From the NCBI RefSeq assembly GCF_000143965.1, contig NC_014365.1, forward strand, positions 3,251,501 through 3,315,500: DNA of 64,000 nucleotides, in the 5' to 3' direction. The notes below the pieces were generated by a model. That model ran no database searches. It had not been told where the DNA came from and worked only from the letters and a program-made list of their open reading frames with translations. Shown in pieces: positions 18,590 to 26,637 of this stretch. Numbering within the stretch: position 1 is the first letter of the stretch; the number at the start of each line of letters is the position of its first letter. The stretch comes from Desulfarculus baarsii DSM 2075. Lineage in GTDB: Bacteria; Desulfobacterota; Desulfarculia; Desulfarculales; Desulfarculaceae. The position numbers and the translations under genes are program-made.

Positions 18590-19060
18590 ATGCCGATCAT
18601 GAAACTGTTGCTGGTCGACGACGAGGAGCGCTTTTTGCAGACCACGGCCAAGCTGCTGGTCAAAAAGGGCTACGAGCCGCTGACGGCCACCAGCGGCGCG
18701 GCGGCCCTGGAGCTGATGGAGGCCAAGCACGTCGACGTGGTGATCCTGGACGTCAAAATGCCGGGCATGGACGGCGTGGAGACGCTCAAGCACATCAAGA
18801 CCCGTTTCCCGCTGGTGGAGGTGATCATGCTCACCGGCCACGGCACCATCGATTCGGCGGTGGAGGGCATGCGCACCGGGGCCTTCGATTACCTGACCAA
18901 GCCCTGCGAGATCGAGGAGCTGATGACCAAGGCCGACGAGGCCTACGCCAAACGTCAGCAGATGGAAGAGAAAATACGCCTGGCCCAGATGCGCAAGGCC
19001 ATCCACTCGCCCCGCGAAGTGGTCAAGGAAACCGACCAAGGCGGCTGGAGCCAAAGCTAG
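18590..19060 (+). CDS. stand-alone response regulator receiver protein
   Basis: The 156-residue protein is a single receiver domain with acidic pocket D10-D11, phospho-acceptor D54 ([12 protein letters not shown]), T81-type MLTGHG and K in [12 protein letters not shown] charged 35-residue tail follows and there is no DNA-binding domain. It probably takes phosphate from the upstream kinase and acts by protein contact, or relays to the second receiver protein in the operon. A GGGAGGAAACA ribosome site precedes the ATG. Confidence 0.9.
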   Translation: MPIMKLLLVDDEERFLQTTAKLLVKKGYEPLTATSGAAALELMEAKHVDVVILDVKMPGMDGVETLKHIKTRFPLVEVIMLTGHGTIDSAVEGMRTGAFDYLTKPCEIEELMTKADEAYAKRQQMEEKIRLAQMRKAIHSPREVVKETDQGGWSQS

Positions 19061-19081
19061 CGCCGGAAAGGAACCGGGCCA

Positions 19082-19207
19082 ATGGCGACGAAAGAGCAAC
19101 GCAAATGGGTCACGCGCCTCGGGCGCGACACCGAACGAAAGATCTACTTCTACCTGGCGCTGATAATGTCCGCGGTCTGGATAGTCAAAGAGTTGATCGA
19201 AACCTGA
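19082..19207 (+). CDS. 41-residue single-span membrane peptide
   Basis: This small gene lies between the receiver gene and the anion transporter. The product begins MATKEQRKWVTRLGRDTERK and then has one hydrophobic helix (IYFYLALIMSAVWIVKELI). The charged, Lys/Arg-rich N-terminus suggests an N-in orientation. A GGAAAGGA ribosome site sits at good spacing before the ATG, and the codon use is like the neighbours. I do not recognise a family; position suggests an accessory subunit or regulator of the downstream transporter. Confidence 0.65.
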   Translation: MATKEQRKWVTRLGRDTERKIYFYLALIMSAVWIVKELIET

Positions 19208-19287
19208 GACGGCTCTGAACTCCGCGGCGCGGAATTTGAATCCGGCCGGCGCAGACCAACCGCCGGCGACACAGGCGAGGTGCCGAG

Positions 19288-21141
19288 ATGACCCAAGCAA
19301 AAACCGAGCACAAGGCTACCGGCTACGATCGATACATAGACTGGAAGAAGTTCCTCATTCCCCTGATCCTCTTTGCCGCCATCATCGCCATGCCCGTCCC
19401 CGACAGCATGATGAAGGTGGGCTCCGAGGTGGCGTTGGGCTCCAAGCTGGTGCGCCAGAACATCGCCCAGCAGGTGTTCAACTCCGACTACGCCGATCTG
19501 AACCAATGGCAGGGCCAGACGGTGCAATTGATGGAGGCCTGCGTCAACAAGGCCTCCTTTGGCTACGATAACTTCATGAAGCGCGACGTCAAGTGGGCCA
19601 AGAAGGCCGGCGTGGCCACCAACAAGACCAACCTGGAAAAGGCCAAGGCCGAGGCGCAAAGGCTGGGCAAGGCCGCCTTCGAGTCCATGCTGCAAAGCGC
19701 CCACAAGCTCAAGAAGGAAGGCGTGCCCGTCGATCAACTCGAAGGGACCGATCGCAAGCGGGTCATTGACGCCGGCTTCCAGGTCAAGGCGGCGGTGGCC
19801 CTGGTGGCCTTCGTGGTGGGCTGCTTCCTGACCGAGGCCCTGCCCCTGCCCATGGTGGCCTTCTGCATCGGCATCATCGGCATGCTCACCGGCATCCTCG
19901 ACCGCGAGACCATCGCGCCGCTTTATTGGTCCGACGCCACCTGGTTCATCATGGGCTCGCTGATGTTCGCCGTGGCCTTTGTCAAGACGGGCGTGGACCG
20001 GCGCATAGCGCTGATGATGTTCGGCAGGCTCAAGACGCCATCCATACGCTGGGTGACGCTGATCATCATTCTGATCATCTCGCCGCTGACCATGTTCATG
20101 AGCGACCACGCCCTGGCGGCGATGTTTCTGCCCATCGGCATCGTGCTCTACACCATGACCACCTCGGCCATGGGCGAGGACGACCCCGAGTTGGCCAAGA
20201 TCCTGATGATCACCATCTGCATGGCCTGCAACCTGGGCGGCTCGCTGGCCCCTTCCGGCGCGGCCCGCAACATCATCATGATGAGCTACGCCGAGGACAT
20301 GTTCGGCGTGACCATCGGCTTCGGCCAGTGGATGATCTACTGCGTGCCCTTCCTGTTCTTCGTCATGCCGCTGACCTGGTTTGTGATCAACTGGCGCTTC
20401 AAGCCCAAGTTCACCGACCTGGGCCCGGCCATCGGCTACGTCAAGAGCCAAATCGCCACCGAGGGCAGCGGCTGGACCAAGCAGCAGATCGTCTCGGTGA
20501 CCATCTTCCTGCTCATGCTCTTTTCGTGGATCACCGAAAACAACCTTATCTATAGCCTGACGGGCATTCGCTTCGGCATCGGCGTGCTGGCGGTGATCGG
20601 CGGCCTGGCCTACATCCTGGCCGGCGTGGTCAACTGGCGCGACTACCAGACCGGCGTGGACTGGGGCGTGGTTTGGCTCTACGCCGGCGCCATCGCCTTC
20701 GGCCGCATCCTCACCAGCACCGGCGGCGCTTATTGGATCGCCCAGAGCATCATCGATCTGACCGTGCCCCTGGGCCTGGGCAGCGGCCTGGGCCTGTTCC
20801 TCAGCGGCAACGTCATCACCGCATTCATCACCCAGCTCATGGCCGACGGCCCGGCCTGCGCGGCGGTGGGACCGGTGACCTTGGCCATGGCCGGCCTGGT
20901 CCACCCCGGCACCAGCATGGTCCCCTTCACGGCCATGAGCACGGCCATCGCCTCCTCGCTGGCCTACTGCCTGATCATCGGCACGCCGCCCAACGCCATC
21001 GTCTACGCCAGCGGTTACCTGGAGCAGAAGGACTATCTGCGCGCTGGCGCGATCCTGCTGGTGACCAACCTGGCTGTCTTGATGCTGATGGCGGCGTTCT
21101 ACTGGAACTGGCTCGGCTTCCCCGGCATGCCCGGTTATTGA
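19288..21141 (+). CDS. DASS (SLC13) family anion:sodium symporter with large loop insertion
   Basis: This 617-residue polytopic protein belongs to the divalent anion:Na+ symporter family (SLC13/CitT/ArsB superfamily), which carries sulfate or dicarboxylates. Family landmarks are TWFIMGSLMFAVAFVKTG, MACNLGGSLAPSGAARNI, a helical hairpin region with MADGPACAAVGPVTLAM, and the second-repeat ligand motif IIGTPPNAIVYASG. The substrate (sulfate, succinate or another anion) cannot be read. Odd: between the first helix (22-42) and the second (from about 165) lie ~120 charged, helical residues, mostly absent from normal family members. A GAGGTG site precedes the ATG. Confidence 0.87.
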   Translation: MTQAKTEHKATGYDRYIDWKKFLIPLILFAAIIAMPVPDSMMKVGSEVALGSKLVRQNIAQQVFNSDYADLNQWQGQTVQLMEACVNKASFGYDNFMKRDVKWAKKAGVATNKTNLEKAKAEAQRLGKAAFESMLQSAHKLKKEGVPVDQLEGTDRKRVIDAGFQVKAAVALVAFVVGCFLTEALPLPMVAFCIGIIGMLTGILDRETIAPLYWSDATWFIMGSLMFAVAFVKTGVDRRIALMMFGRLKTPSIRWVTLIIILIISPLTMFMSDHALAAMFLPIGIVLYTMTTSAMGEDDPELAKILMITICMACNLGGSLAPSGAARNIIMMSYAEDMFGVTIGFGQWMIYCVPFLFFVMPLTWFVINWRFKPKFTDLGPAIGYVKSQIATEGSGWTKQQIVSVTIFLLMLFSWITENNLIYSLTGIRFGIGVLAVIGGLAYILAGVVNWRDYQTGVDWGVVWLYAGAIAFGRILTSTGGAYWIAQSIIDLTVPLGLGSGLGLFLSGNVITAFITQLMADGPACAAVGPVTLAMAGLVHPGTSMVPFTAMSTAIASSLAYCLIIGTPPNAIVYASGYLEQKDYLRAGAILLVTNLAVLMLMAAFYWNWLGFPGMPGY

Positions 21142-21178
21142 GTTGCGGACTGGCGATTAGGCCCCAAAGGAGGCGACC

Positions 21179-22084
21179 ATGACTGACAAGACGATCAAGG
21201 TTCTCTTGGTTGACGACGAGGCCCAGTTCCGCGCGACCACTGAGAAGATCCTGCAACGCAAAGGCTTCCAGACCATCCTTGCCGCCGACGGCCGGCAGGC
21301 CCTGGAAAAGATTGCCCAAAAACCCGACGTGGTGATCCTCGACATCAAGATGCCGGGCATGGACGGCCTGGAGACCCTGCGCGAACTGCGCAAGCTCAGC
21401 GCCACCACGCCGGTGATCATGCTCACCGGTCACGGCTCGGGCCACCTGGCCCAGGAGGCGCTCCAGCACGGCGCCAGCGACTTCCTGGCCAAGCCCTGCG
21501 ACATCGACCTGCTGGCCTCCAAGATCTACGAGGCCTGCCACGTTGTCGGCGGCAAGGCCAAGGCCGACGAACGCCGCGTGGGCGAGGTGATGGTGCCGCT
21601 GTCGGAATACACCACCCTGGCCGAAAGCGCCACCGTGGCCCAGGCCATCAAGGCCCTGCGCGAATCCTTCGTCAGCCGCCAGGCCACCGACAGCATCATG
21701 GAGACCGGCCACCGTTCGGTGCTGGTGGTCGACGGCCACGGCGAGGCGGTGGGCCTTTTGTCCATCGGCGACCTGATGCGCGCGCTGATGCCGCCCTACC
21801 TCAGCGCGCCCAAGCCGACCCTGGCCGAGACCATCCAGTATTCACCCATGTTCTGGACGGGCATGTTCAGCCTGGCCCTGAAAAAGTTGGCCGACCGGCC
21901 CATCGGCGAGATCATGTCGCCGGCCCCGCCGACCATCTCCGCCGAGGCCAGCCTGCTGGAGGCGGCCTACCTGATGCTCAAAAACGGCGCGCGGCGCCTG
22001 GCCGTGCGGGGCAACGGCAAACTGGCGGGCGTGGTCCGCGAGCAAGACTTGTTCTTTGAAATGGACCGGCTGCTGCGCGCCTGA
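21179..22084 (+). CDS. response regulator fused to a CBS domain pair
   Basis: This 301-residue protein joins a receiver domain (residues 1-120; D12, D13, phospho-acceptor D55 in VILDIKMPGMDG, MLTGHG, LAKPCD) to two CBS domains (about 133-195 and 240-298; RSVLVVDGHGEAVGLLSIGDLMRAL and RLAVRGNGKLAGVVREQDLF). CBS pairs bind adenosine ligands such as ATP, AMP or SAM, so the protein could combine a phosphorylation signal with an energy signal. A strong AAAGGAGG ribosome site precedes it. It lies directly after the transporter, whose activity it may control. Confidence 0.88.
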   Translation: MTDKTIKVLLVDDEAQFRATTEKILQRKGFQTILAADGRQALEKIAQKPDVVILDIKMPGMDGLETLRELRKLSATTPVIMLTGHGSGHLAQEALQHGASDFLAKPCDIDLLASKIYEACHVVGGKAKADERRVGEVMVPLSEYTTLAESATVAQAIKALRESFVSRQATDSIMETGHRSVLVVDGHGEAVGLLSIGDLMRALMPPYLSAPKPTLAETIQYSPMFWTGMFSLALKKLADRPIGEIMSPAPPTISAEASLLEAAYLMLKNGARRLAVRGNGKLAGVVREQDLFFEMDRLLRA

Positions 22085-22118
22085 GGGCGCGGCCGCCGAG
22101 GCCTGAAACCAAACCCGC

Positions 22119-22165
22119 GCCGCGCCCCTTTCGCCAAACGCCAAAAGCGGCGGAAGGGGCGCGGC
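22119..22165 (+). promoter_or_regulatory. 12-bp perfect inverted repeat in operon leader
   Basis: GCCGCGCCCCTT (22119-22130) and AAGGGGCGCGGC (22154-22165) can form a very stable stem with a 23-nt loop that has its own small pairing. There is no T run, so it is not a simple terminator. It lies in the only sizeable gap (98 bp) inside the operon and could slow transcription, protect mRNA or set expression of the genes downstream. Confidence 0.55.
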
Positions 22166-22182
22166 CGCCTCGGGAGGCGATC

Positions 22183-22386
22183 ATGGAAGGCCTGATGCAA
22201 GATTTCACGCGCCAGTCGATCTTGGCCCTTTTGCTGGTCATTCCAGCCTGGAAGGTCTGCCAGAAGGCCGGCTTCGACCCCAAGTGGGGCCTGTTGGTCT
22301 TCGTGCCCTACTTGGGCTACCTGGCCCTGAGCCTCAAGCTGGCCCTGAGCCCCTGGCCGGCCGCCAGCGGGCGGGGAGGCCGCTGA
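22183..22386 (+). CDS. small two-helix membrane protein (first of a paralogous pair)
   Basis: This 67-residue protein has two hydrophobic segments separated by a short motif CQKAGFDPKWGLLVFVP. The same pattern occurs in the next protein (VQKAGYVRWWALVILVP), so the two are paralogs. The architecture resembles small DUF-type membrane proteins in which Gly-Trp and Pro residues punctuate two helices. It has a CGGGAGG ribosome site and its stop overlaps the next start (TGATG). The function is unknown; position ties it to anion transport or its signalling. Confidence 0.75.
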   Translation: MEGLMQDFTRQSILALLLVIPAWKVCQKAGFDPKWGLLVFVPYLGYLALSLKLALSPWPAASGRGGR

Positions 22387-22631
22387 TGGGAACCTGGGCC
22401 GGGCAAGACCCGTTGGCGCTGTTGGTGTTGATCGCCTTGGGCCTGTTTGGCCTGTGGGTCACCGGGCGCATCGTGCAAAAGGCCGGTTACGTCCGCTGGT
22501 GGGCCCTGGTCATCCTGGTTCCGCTGCTCAATCTGGTCTTCATCTGGGTCTTCGCCTTCGCGCGCTGGCCCGCCCAGCAAACGCTCCCCGAGGCGAGCGA
22601 GGCCCGTGGGCCCCGCCTCAAGGCAAAATGA
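22386..22631 (+). CDS. small two-helix membrane protein (second of a paralogous pair)
   Basis: The 81-residue protein has two predicted membrane helices (LALLVLIALGLFGLWVTG and ALVILVPLLNLVFIWVFAF) around the shared motif VQKAGYVRWW. A basic Arg/Lys tail follows. It is translationally coupled to the previous gene by a one-base overlap. The pair could form a heterodimer, like two-component small membrane transporters or membrane anchors, but no family function is recognised. Confidence 0.75.
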   Translation: MGTWAGQDPLALLVLIALGLFGLWVTGRIVQKAGYVRWWALVILVPLLNLVFIWVFAFARWPAQQTLPEASEARGPRLKAK

Positions 22632-22787
22632 GGCCAAGGCCCACGGCGAAATGGGGTCGATGTTCTATTTTGCAACAGCGCCGACCCGGATATTGTCAAC
22701 ATAAGCGACGCCCCCAGCAGGAGACCAGCGTCACGGGCCCGCCCCCAACGGCCGGCCCCACCGTCAGAGGAAGGGAGATTCACCGCC

Positions 22788-24146
22788 ATGAGGAAAAAAA
22801 GCTGGTCATTGATTATCTTGGCGGCGCTTGGCGTCATGCTCTGCGCGCCGCCGGCTTGGGCCGCCAAGCTAGACGACGTGCTGCAAAAGCTGGAAAAATT
22901 GACGGCCACCGTGGAGTCGCAGCAAAAACTCTTGGACGCCCAGGCCCAGGAGATCGACCGCCTTAAGGGCGAATTGGGCAAGCAAAGCGTCGAAACCGCC
23001 GCCACCAAGGCCAAGGTGGACCAGGTCGAGAAAAAGGCCGACTCCCCCGTCACCCTGGCCAAGATCAAGGACGCCATCGGCGACAAGTTCTCTTTTTCCA
23101 CCGACCTGCGCCTGCGCTACGAAGGTCTCTACGATCGCAACAGCGGCGGCGTCGACCTGGACGACCGCAACCGCTTCCGCATCCGCTGGCGCGTCTTTGG
23201 CGATTTCCAGGCCACCGACGAACTGGCCATGCACGCCATGCTCACCACCAGCAGCGGTTCGTGGTACGACAATGGCTCCAACAGCCGCAACTGGCAGCCG
23301 GGCCGCACCTCCAATCAAACCCTGGACGACGAGTTCAACAACAAAGACGTCTTCGTCGGGCGCATCTTCGCCACCTACATGCCCAAGTGGCTGCCCGATC
23401 TGGAGATCGGCGCGGGCAAGTTTAAAAATACCTTCATGCACACCGACATCATGTGGGATCCCGACGTCAACCCCGAGGGCGCTTACGAACGCTATCAATA
23501 CAAGGGCTGGAAGACCGTCCAACCCTTCGTGCACTTCGGCCAGATGGCCGTCTCCGAAAACAACAAGACCGAGGACGCCTATTTGTTCCTGTGGCAGGCC
23601 GGCGCGCAGGTCAACCTGCCCGCCGATGTCAAGTGGACCGTGGCCGGATCCTATTATGACTGGACCAACCTCAACAAGAGCGACATGAGCAAGATCGAGG
23701 GCACCAGCGCCGGCAACAGCGTCGGCGCCGACGGCAAGTACCTCTACGAATACCGCCTGGCCGAGGCGATCACCTTCCTCGAGTTCAAGGTGGCCAACCT
23801 GCCGCTCAAGCTGTGGTTCGACTACATCATCAACACCGCCAGCAACGTGCCAACCGACAACGACACCGCCTGGTCCACCGGGTTTTTGCTGGGTAAGGCC
23901 AAGAAAAAGGGCGACTGGGCCGTCTACTTCAAGTACGCCGAAATCGAGCCCGACGCGGTGGTGGGCGCCATCGCCGACGGTGACTTCTATGGCGCCAATC
24001 GCAAGGGCTACAAGCTCCAAGGGCAATATCAGCTCTATGACCCGTGGCAGATCGCTCTGAGCTGGTTCCAGACCGACAGCATGGTCGGCCCGGAAGAAAG
24101 CGAGGACCGTTTGCAGCTGGACATGATCTTCAAGTTCAGCCTTTAG
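22788..24146 (+). CDS. outer-membrane porin with periplasmic coiled coil
   Basis: This 452-residue protein has a signal peptide (MRKKSWSLIILAALGVMLCA, cleavage near AWA-A at 25), a coiled-coil segment (about 27-75) and then alternating amphipathic strands typical of a 16- or 18-strand trimeric porin, ending in the aromatic FKFSL. Runs such as LRLRYEGLYDRNSG and RFRIRWRVFGDF resemble putative porins of the OprO/DcaP kind. It follows the small membrane proteins and closes the anion-transport operon, so it may be the outer-membrane entry route. An AAGGGAG site precedes the ATG. Confidence 0.82.
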   Translation: MRKKSWSLIILAALGVMLCAPPAWAAKLDDVLQKLEKLTATVESQQKLLDAQAQEIDRLKGELGKQSVETAATKAKVDQVEKKADSPVTLAKIKDAIGDKFSFSTDLRLRYEGLYDRNSGGVDLDDRNRFRIRWRVFGDFQATDELAMHAMLTTSSGSWYDNGSNSRNWQPGRTSNQTLDDEFNNKDVFVGRIFATYMPKWLPDLEIGAGKFKNTFMHTDIMWDPDVNPEGAYERYQYKGWKTVQPFVHFGQMAVSENNKTEDAYLFLWQAGAQVNLPADVKWTVAGSYYDWTNLNKSDMSKIEGTSAGNSVGADGKYLYEYRLAEAITFLEFKVANLPLKLWFDYIINTASNVPTDNDTAWSTGFLLGKAKKKGDWAVYFKYAEIEPDAVVGAIADGDFYGANRKGYKLQGQYQLYDPWQIALSWFQTDSMVGPEESEDRLQLDMIFKFSL

Positions 24147-24262
24147 TCCATCCCCCCTCCCCGGTTCCTCCCCGGAACCACCCCCCGGGGTCGGCCGATT
24201 TTGCCGGGTCGGCCGACCCCAATTTAAAACAAGCCCGGCGCACCCCCCTCGCCCCGGGCACG

Positions 24263-24299
24263 AAAAAGGGGCCCCCGCGCGGGGCCCCTTCAATTTTTT
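24263..24299. terminator. bidirectional terminator between porin and Fe-S gene
   Basis: AAGGGGCCCC (24266-24275) and GGGGCCCCTT (24281-24290) form a perfect 10-bp stem with a 5-nt loop. It has an A run on the left and a T run on the right, so it can end transcription from both convergent genes. Confidence 0.85.
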
Positions 24300-24318
24300 A
24301 CCGCGCGGACGCGGGTGG

Positions 24319-25389
24319 TTAGATCAAACCACGCTTCTGGGCCATGAACATCATCTGATCGGCGCTGGTGCGCGGCGGCACGGCCAGTTGCGCGGACGGC
24401 TTGGCTTGCAACGTCAGCGCCTCGGTCGGGCAGGTGGTCACGCACAGGCCGCAGCCGATACAGCGATCCAGGTCGATGCGCGCCAGACCGTCATCGCCCA
24501 TGACAATAGCCTTCATCTGGCAACGATCCAGGCACGTCTCGCAGCCGGTGCAGGCGTCTTTGTCCACCACCGCGAAATGGTTCGAGAAAACTATTTCGGC
24601 CGGCTTGGGATGCAGATTCAGCGCCCGCAGCACGCCACAACAGTCACCGCAACAATTGCACATGCCCGCCGGATTCTGCGCCGTGCCCGGCTGCGTCACC
24701 AGACCCGCCTCCTGGGCCTTGGTCACCAAGGCGATGGCCTCGTCCACATCGACCCGCCGGCCCATGTCGTGGTCCAGATAATATTGGGCCATCGAACCAA
24801 ACATGAAACAGGCCTCCAACGGCTTGCCGCAACCCTTGCCCACGGTGATCTGCTGCTTGCGACAAATGCACTCGGTGACCACGATCAGCTTGGCCGCCCG
24901 CAAAAGCTGGCAGGCGTCGTCGAAAGAAGCCACGTTGTGGGCCACCGGCACCGCTTTTTGCACAGGAATCGTGCGCAAAAACGCGCCCAGGCTGGTCTGC
25001 ATGGCCTGGGTGAACTGGGCCTCGGCAAAATAACGCTCCATCAGCCCGGCCAGCTCCGGCCCGATGCGCTTGACCTGGAACTCGAACAAACCATGAATCA
25101 CCGGGATGGCCCCGTAAAGCGTCTGATCACCCTTGCGCAGGCTGAACAACAACCCCCGCTCGGCCATGTCGGCCAGCTTGACCGCCATCGCCGCCACCTC
25201 GCGGCCCAGACGCGGCGCAATGACCTCGGCCGGCTCCACCTTGGGGCTCATGGCCAAAAAGACCTCGGCGTCATCCTCGCTGAACAAATGACGCAAAATC
25301 TCCAGCTCCACCCCCGAATCGGTCTGGGGAAAGCCCAGCGAATAAGTGTCCAGGCGCTGTTGCAGTCGGCGGAAAATATCGTCGGCCAT
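24319..25389 (-). CDS. 4Fe-4S ferredoxin-domain protein with extra Cys clusters
   Basis: This 356-residue cytoplasmic protein has an N-terminal helical, HTH-like region (residues 1-90). A Cys-rich middle follows (VVTECICRKQQITVGKGC... and GMCNCCGDCCGV). Two ferredoxin-type 4Fe-4S motifs close it (CTGCETCLDRCQ and CIGCGLCVTTCP). Such proteins occur in anaerobic Desulfobacterota, but the reaction is not known to me. The N-terminal region suggests sensing or contact with another protein. The gene is monocistronic and its promoter is covered by an 18-bp palindrome, so it is probably under repressor control. Confidence 0.8.
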   Translation of the reverse strand: MADDIFRRLQQRLDTYSLGFPQTDSGVELEILRHLFSEDDAEVFLAMSPKVEPAEVIAPRLGREVAAMAVKLADMAERGLLFSLRKGDQTLYGAIPVIHGLFEFQVKRIGPELAGLMERYFAEAQFTQAMQTSLGAFLRTIPVQKAVPVAHNVASFDDACQLLRAAKLIVVTECICRKQQITVGKGCGKPLEACFMFGSMAQYYLDHDMGRRVDVDEAIALVTKAQEAGLVTQPGTAQNPAGMCNCCGDCCGVLRALNLHPKPAEIVFSNHFAVVDKDACTGCETCLDRCQMKAIVMGDDGLARIDLDRCIGCGLCVTTCPTEALTLQAKPSAQLAVPPRTSADQMMFMAQKRGLI

Positions 25390-25425
25390 CGGTTCCTCCT
25401 AGCCATGCCGCCGCTACGGCGACGG

Positions 25426-25454
25426 ATTATAGATCGAACGTTCGTTCTGATTTT
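25426..25454 (-). promoter_or_regulatory. promoter with TetR-like operator for the Fe-S gene
   Basis: On the minus strand the -10 is a perfect TATAAT (25431-25426) with a weak AAAATC -35 at 25454-25449. The spacer is largely an 18-bp palindrome (25431-25448, AGATCGAACGTTCGTTCT) with a perfect 10-bp core CGAACGTTCG. A repressor bound there would block polymerase. Confidence 0.6.
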
Positions 25455-25515
25455 TGTAGCATACACAATTCCCCACGCCCCGGCAAGGCGCTTTCACCCC
25501 AATGCCGCCCGCTGG

Positions 25516-25545
25516 TTGGCTTTTTCCCAGCGACGCACTTATCAT
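25516..25545 (+). promoter_or_regulatory. putative promoter of the molybdopterin protein
   Basis: TTGGCT (25516-25521), an 18-bp spacer and TATCAT (25540-25545) lie about 95 bp upstream of the ATG at 25642, in an AT-rich stretch. Confidence 0.35.
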
Positions 25546-25641
25546 TAAATAAAAGCCGCCGGCGCGGGGACAATAAAGCGTGCGCCGCCCGCGTTAAAAA
25601 GCCACGGCAAATCGCGCGATTCATGACGTGAGGGACCAGAT

Positions 25642-26367
25642 ATGGACTCAACGCGAAAAAAAACTTCCCGCCACGGCCGGCGCTGGTTCTTGCGCACCCT
25701 GGGCCTGACAATCCTGGCCCTGGCCGCGCCAAAAGCGGCGTGGGCCTTTTTTGTGCGCGGCTTTCCCGTGCGCACGGTGGAAGACGAACGCTTCGACTTC
25801 GACCCGGCCAGCGGACTGCTCACCTGGCCAGACGGCCGGCGCGAAACCTATCGGCTACGCATCGACGGCCTGGTCCAACAACCGCTCAACCTCACCCACG
25901 CCCAACTGACGGCCATGGAGCAAACCAGCCAGATCAGCGATTTTCACTGCGTGGAGGGCTGGTCGGTGGCTGATCTGCGCTGGGGCGGCCTGAGCGGACC
26001 GCAAGTGCTGGCCCTGGCCCAGCCCTTGCCCCAGGCCCGCTATGTGGTTCTGCACGCCATGGGCCGCACCGACCGGCAACCCGACGGGCTGGACCACTAC
26101 GTGGAATGCCTGCCCCTGGCCGACCTGGCCGACCCCCAACGCCAGATCATCCTGGCCCTTACCCTGGACGGCAAACCCCTGCCCGCCGACCACGGCGCGC
26201 CACTGCGGCTGATCGCGCCGCTGGACATGGCCTACAAAAGCATCAAATTCGTGGACCGGCTGGAGTTTTCGGCCACCGACCGGCCCGGTTGGTGGACGGC
26301 GGCCAACCCCATTTACCCCAGCGACGCCCCCGTGCCAGCCCAACGCCTGCGCCGCAAGGCTCGCTGA
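25642..26367 (+). CDS. Tat-exported molybdopterin-dependent oxidoreductase (sulfite oxidase/MsrP-like fold)
   Basis: The 241-residue protein has a twin-arginine signal (RRWFLRTLGL at about 13-22) and one oxidoreductase molybdopterin-binding domain of the sulfite-oxidase fold. C103 in FHCVEGWSV is the expected molybdenum-ligating Cys. LPADHGAPLRLIAP and YKSIKFVDRLEF follow as in the YedY/MsrP catalytic subunit group. MsrP reduces methionine sulfoxide in periplasmic proteins with a membrane haem partner MsrQ; no MsrQ is seen here, so the electron partner and substrate are open. The gene is monocistronic. Confidence 0.83.
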   Translation: MDSTRKKTSRHGRRWFLRTLGLTILALAAPKAAWAFFVRGFPVRTVEDERFDFDPASGLLTWPDGRRETYRLRIDGLVQQPLNLTHAQLTAMEQTSQISDFHCVEGWSVADLRWGGLSGPQVLALAQPLPQARYVVLHAMGRTDRQPDGLDHYVECLPLADLADPQRQIILALTLDGKPLPADHGAPLRLIAPLDMAYKSIKFVDRLEFSATDRPGWWTAANPIYPSDAPVPAQRLRRKAR

Positions 26368-26485
26368 GCACCGCTGACTCTGGGCGCCAACGCCCTTTCA
26401 TCGCCGGTTAGGTCGGCGATGGTAGTGACGGTAGTGACGGTTGGTTTGGGTTGGCCGGCCCGCCGTGGTTGGTTGGAATTTACAC

Positions 26486-26633
26486 AACATGGCGGAAGAA
26501 TTAAGAAAAGGTGGAAAATCTAATTTTGAGATAAGAACAAGGTGAAGGCGAAGAAATAAGAGAAAAGAAATAAAAGAGAAGAAGAATAAGAATGAAGAGT
26601 AAGAATCAAGAATAAGAAGAAGAATAAGAAAAA
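26486..26633. repeat. purine-rich low-complexity tract
   Basis: About 150 bp on the plus strand is almost only A and G, built from variants of AAGAATAAGAA and AAGAAATAAG. The rest of the window is roughly two-thirds GC, so this tract is very atypical. Purine-rich tracts can form triplex DNA or stall replication; no gene lies in it. Confidence 0.7.
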
Positions 26634-26637
26634 GCCA

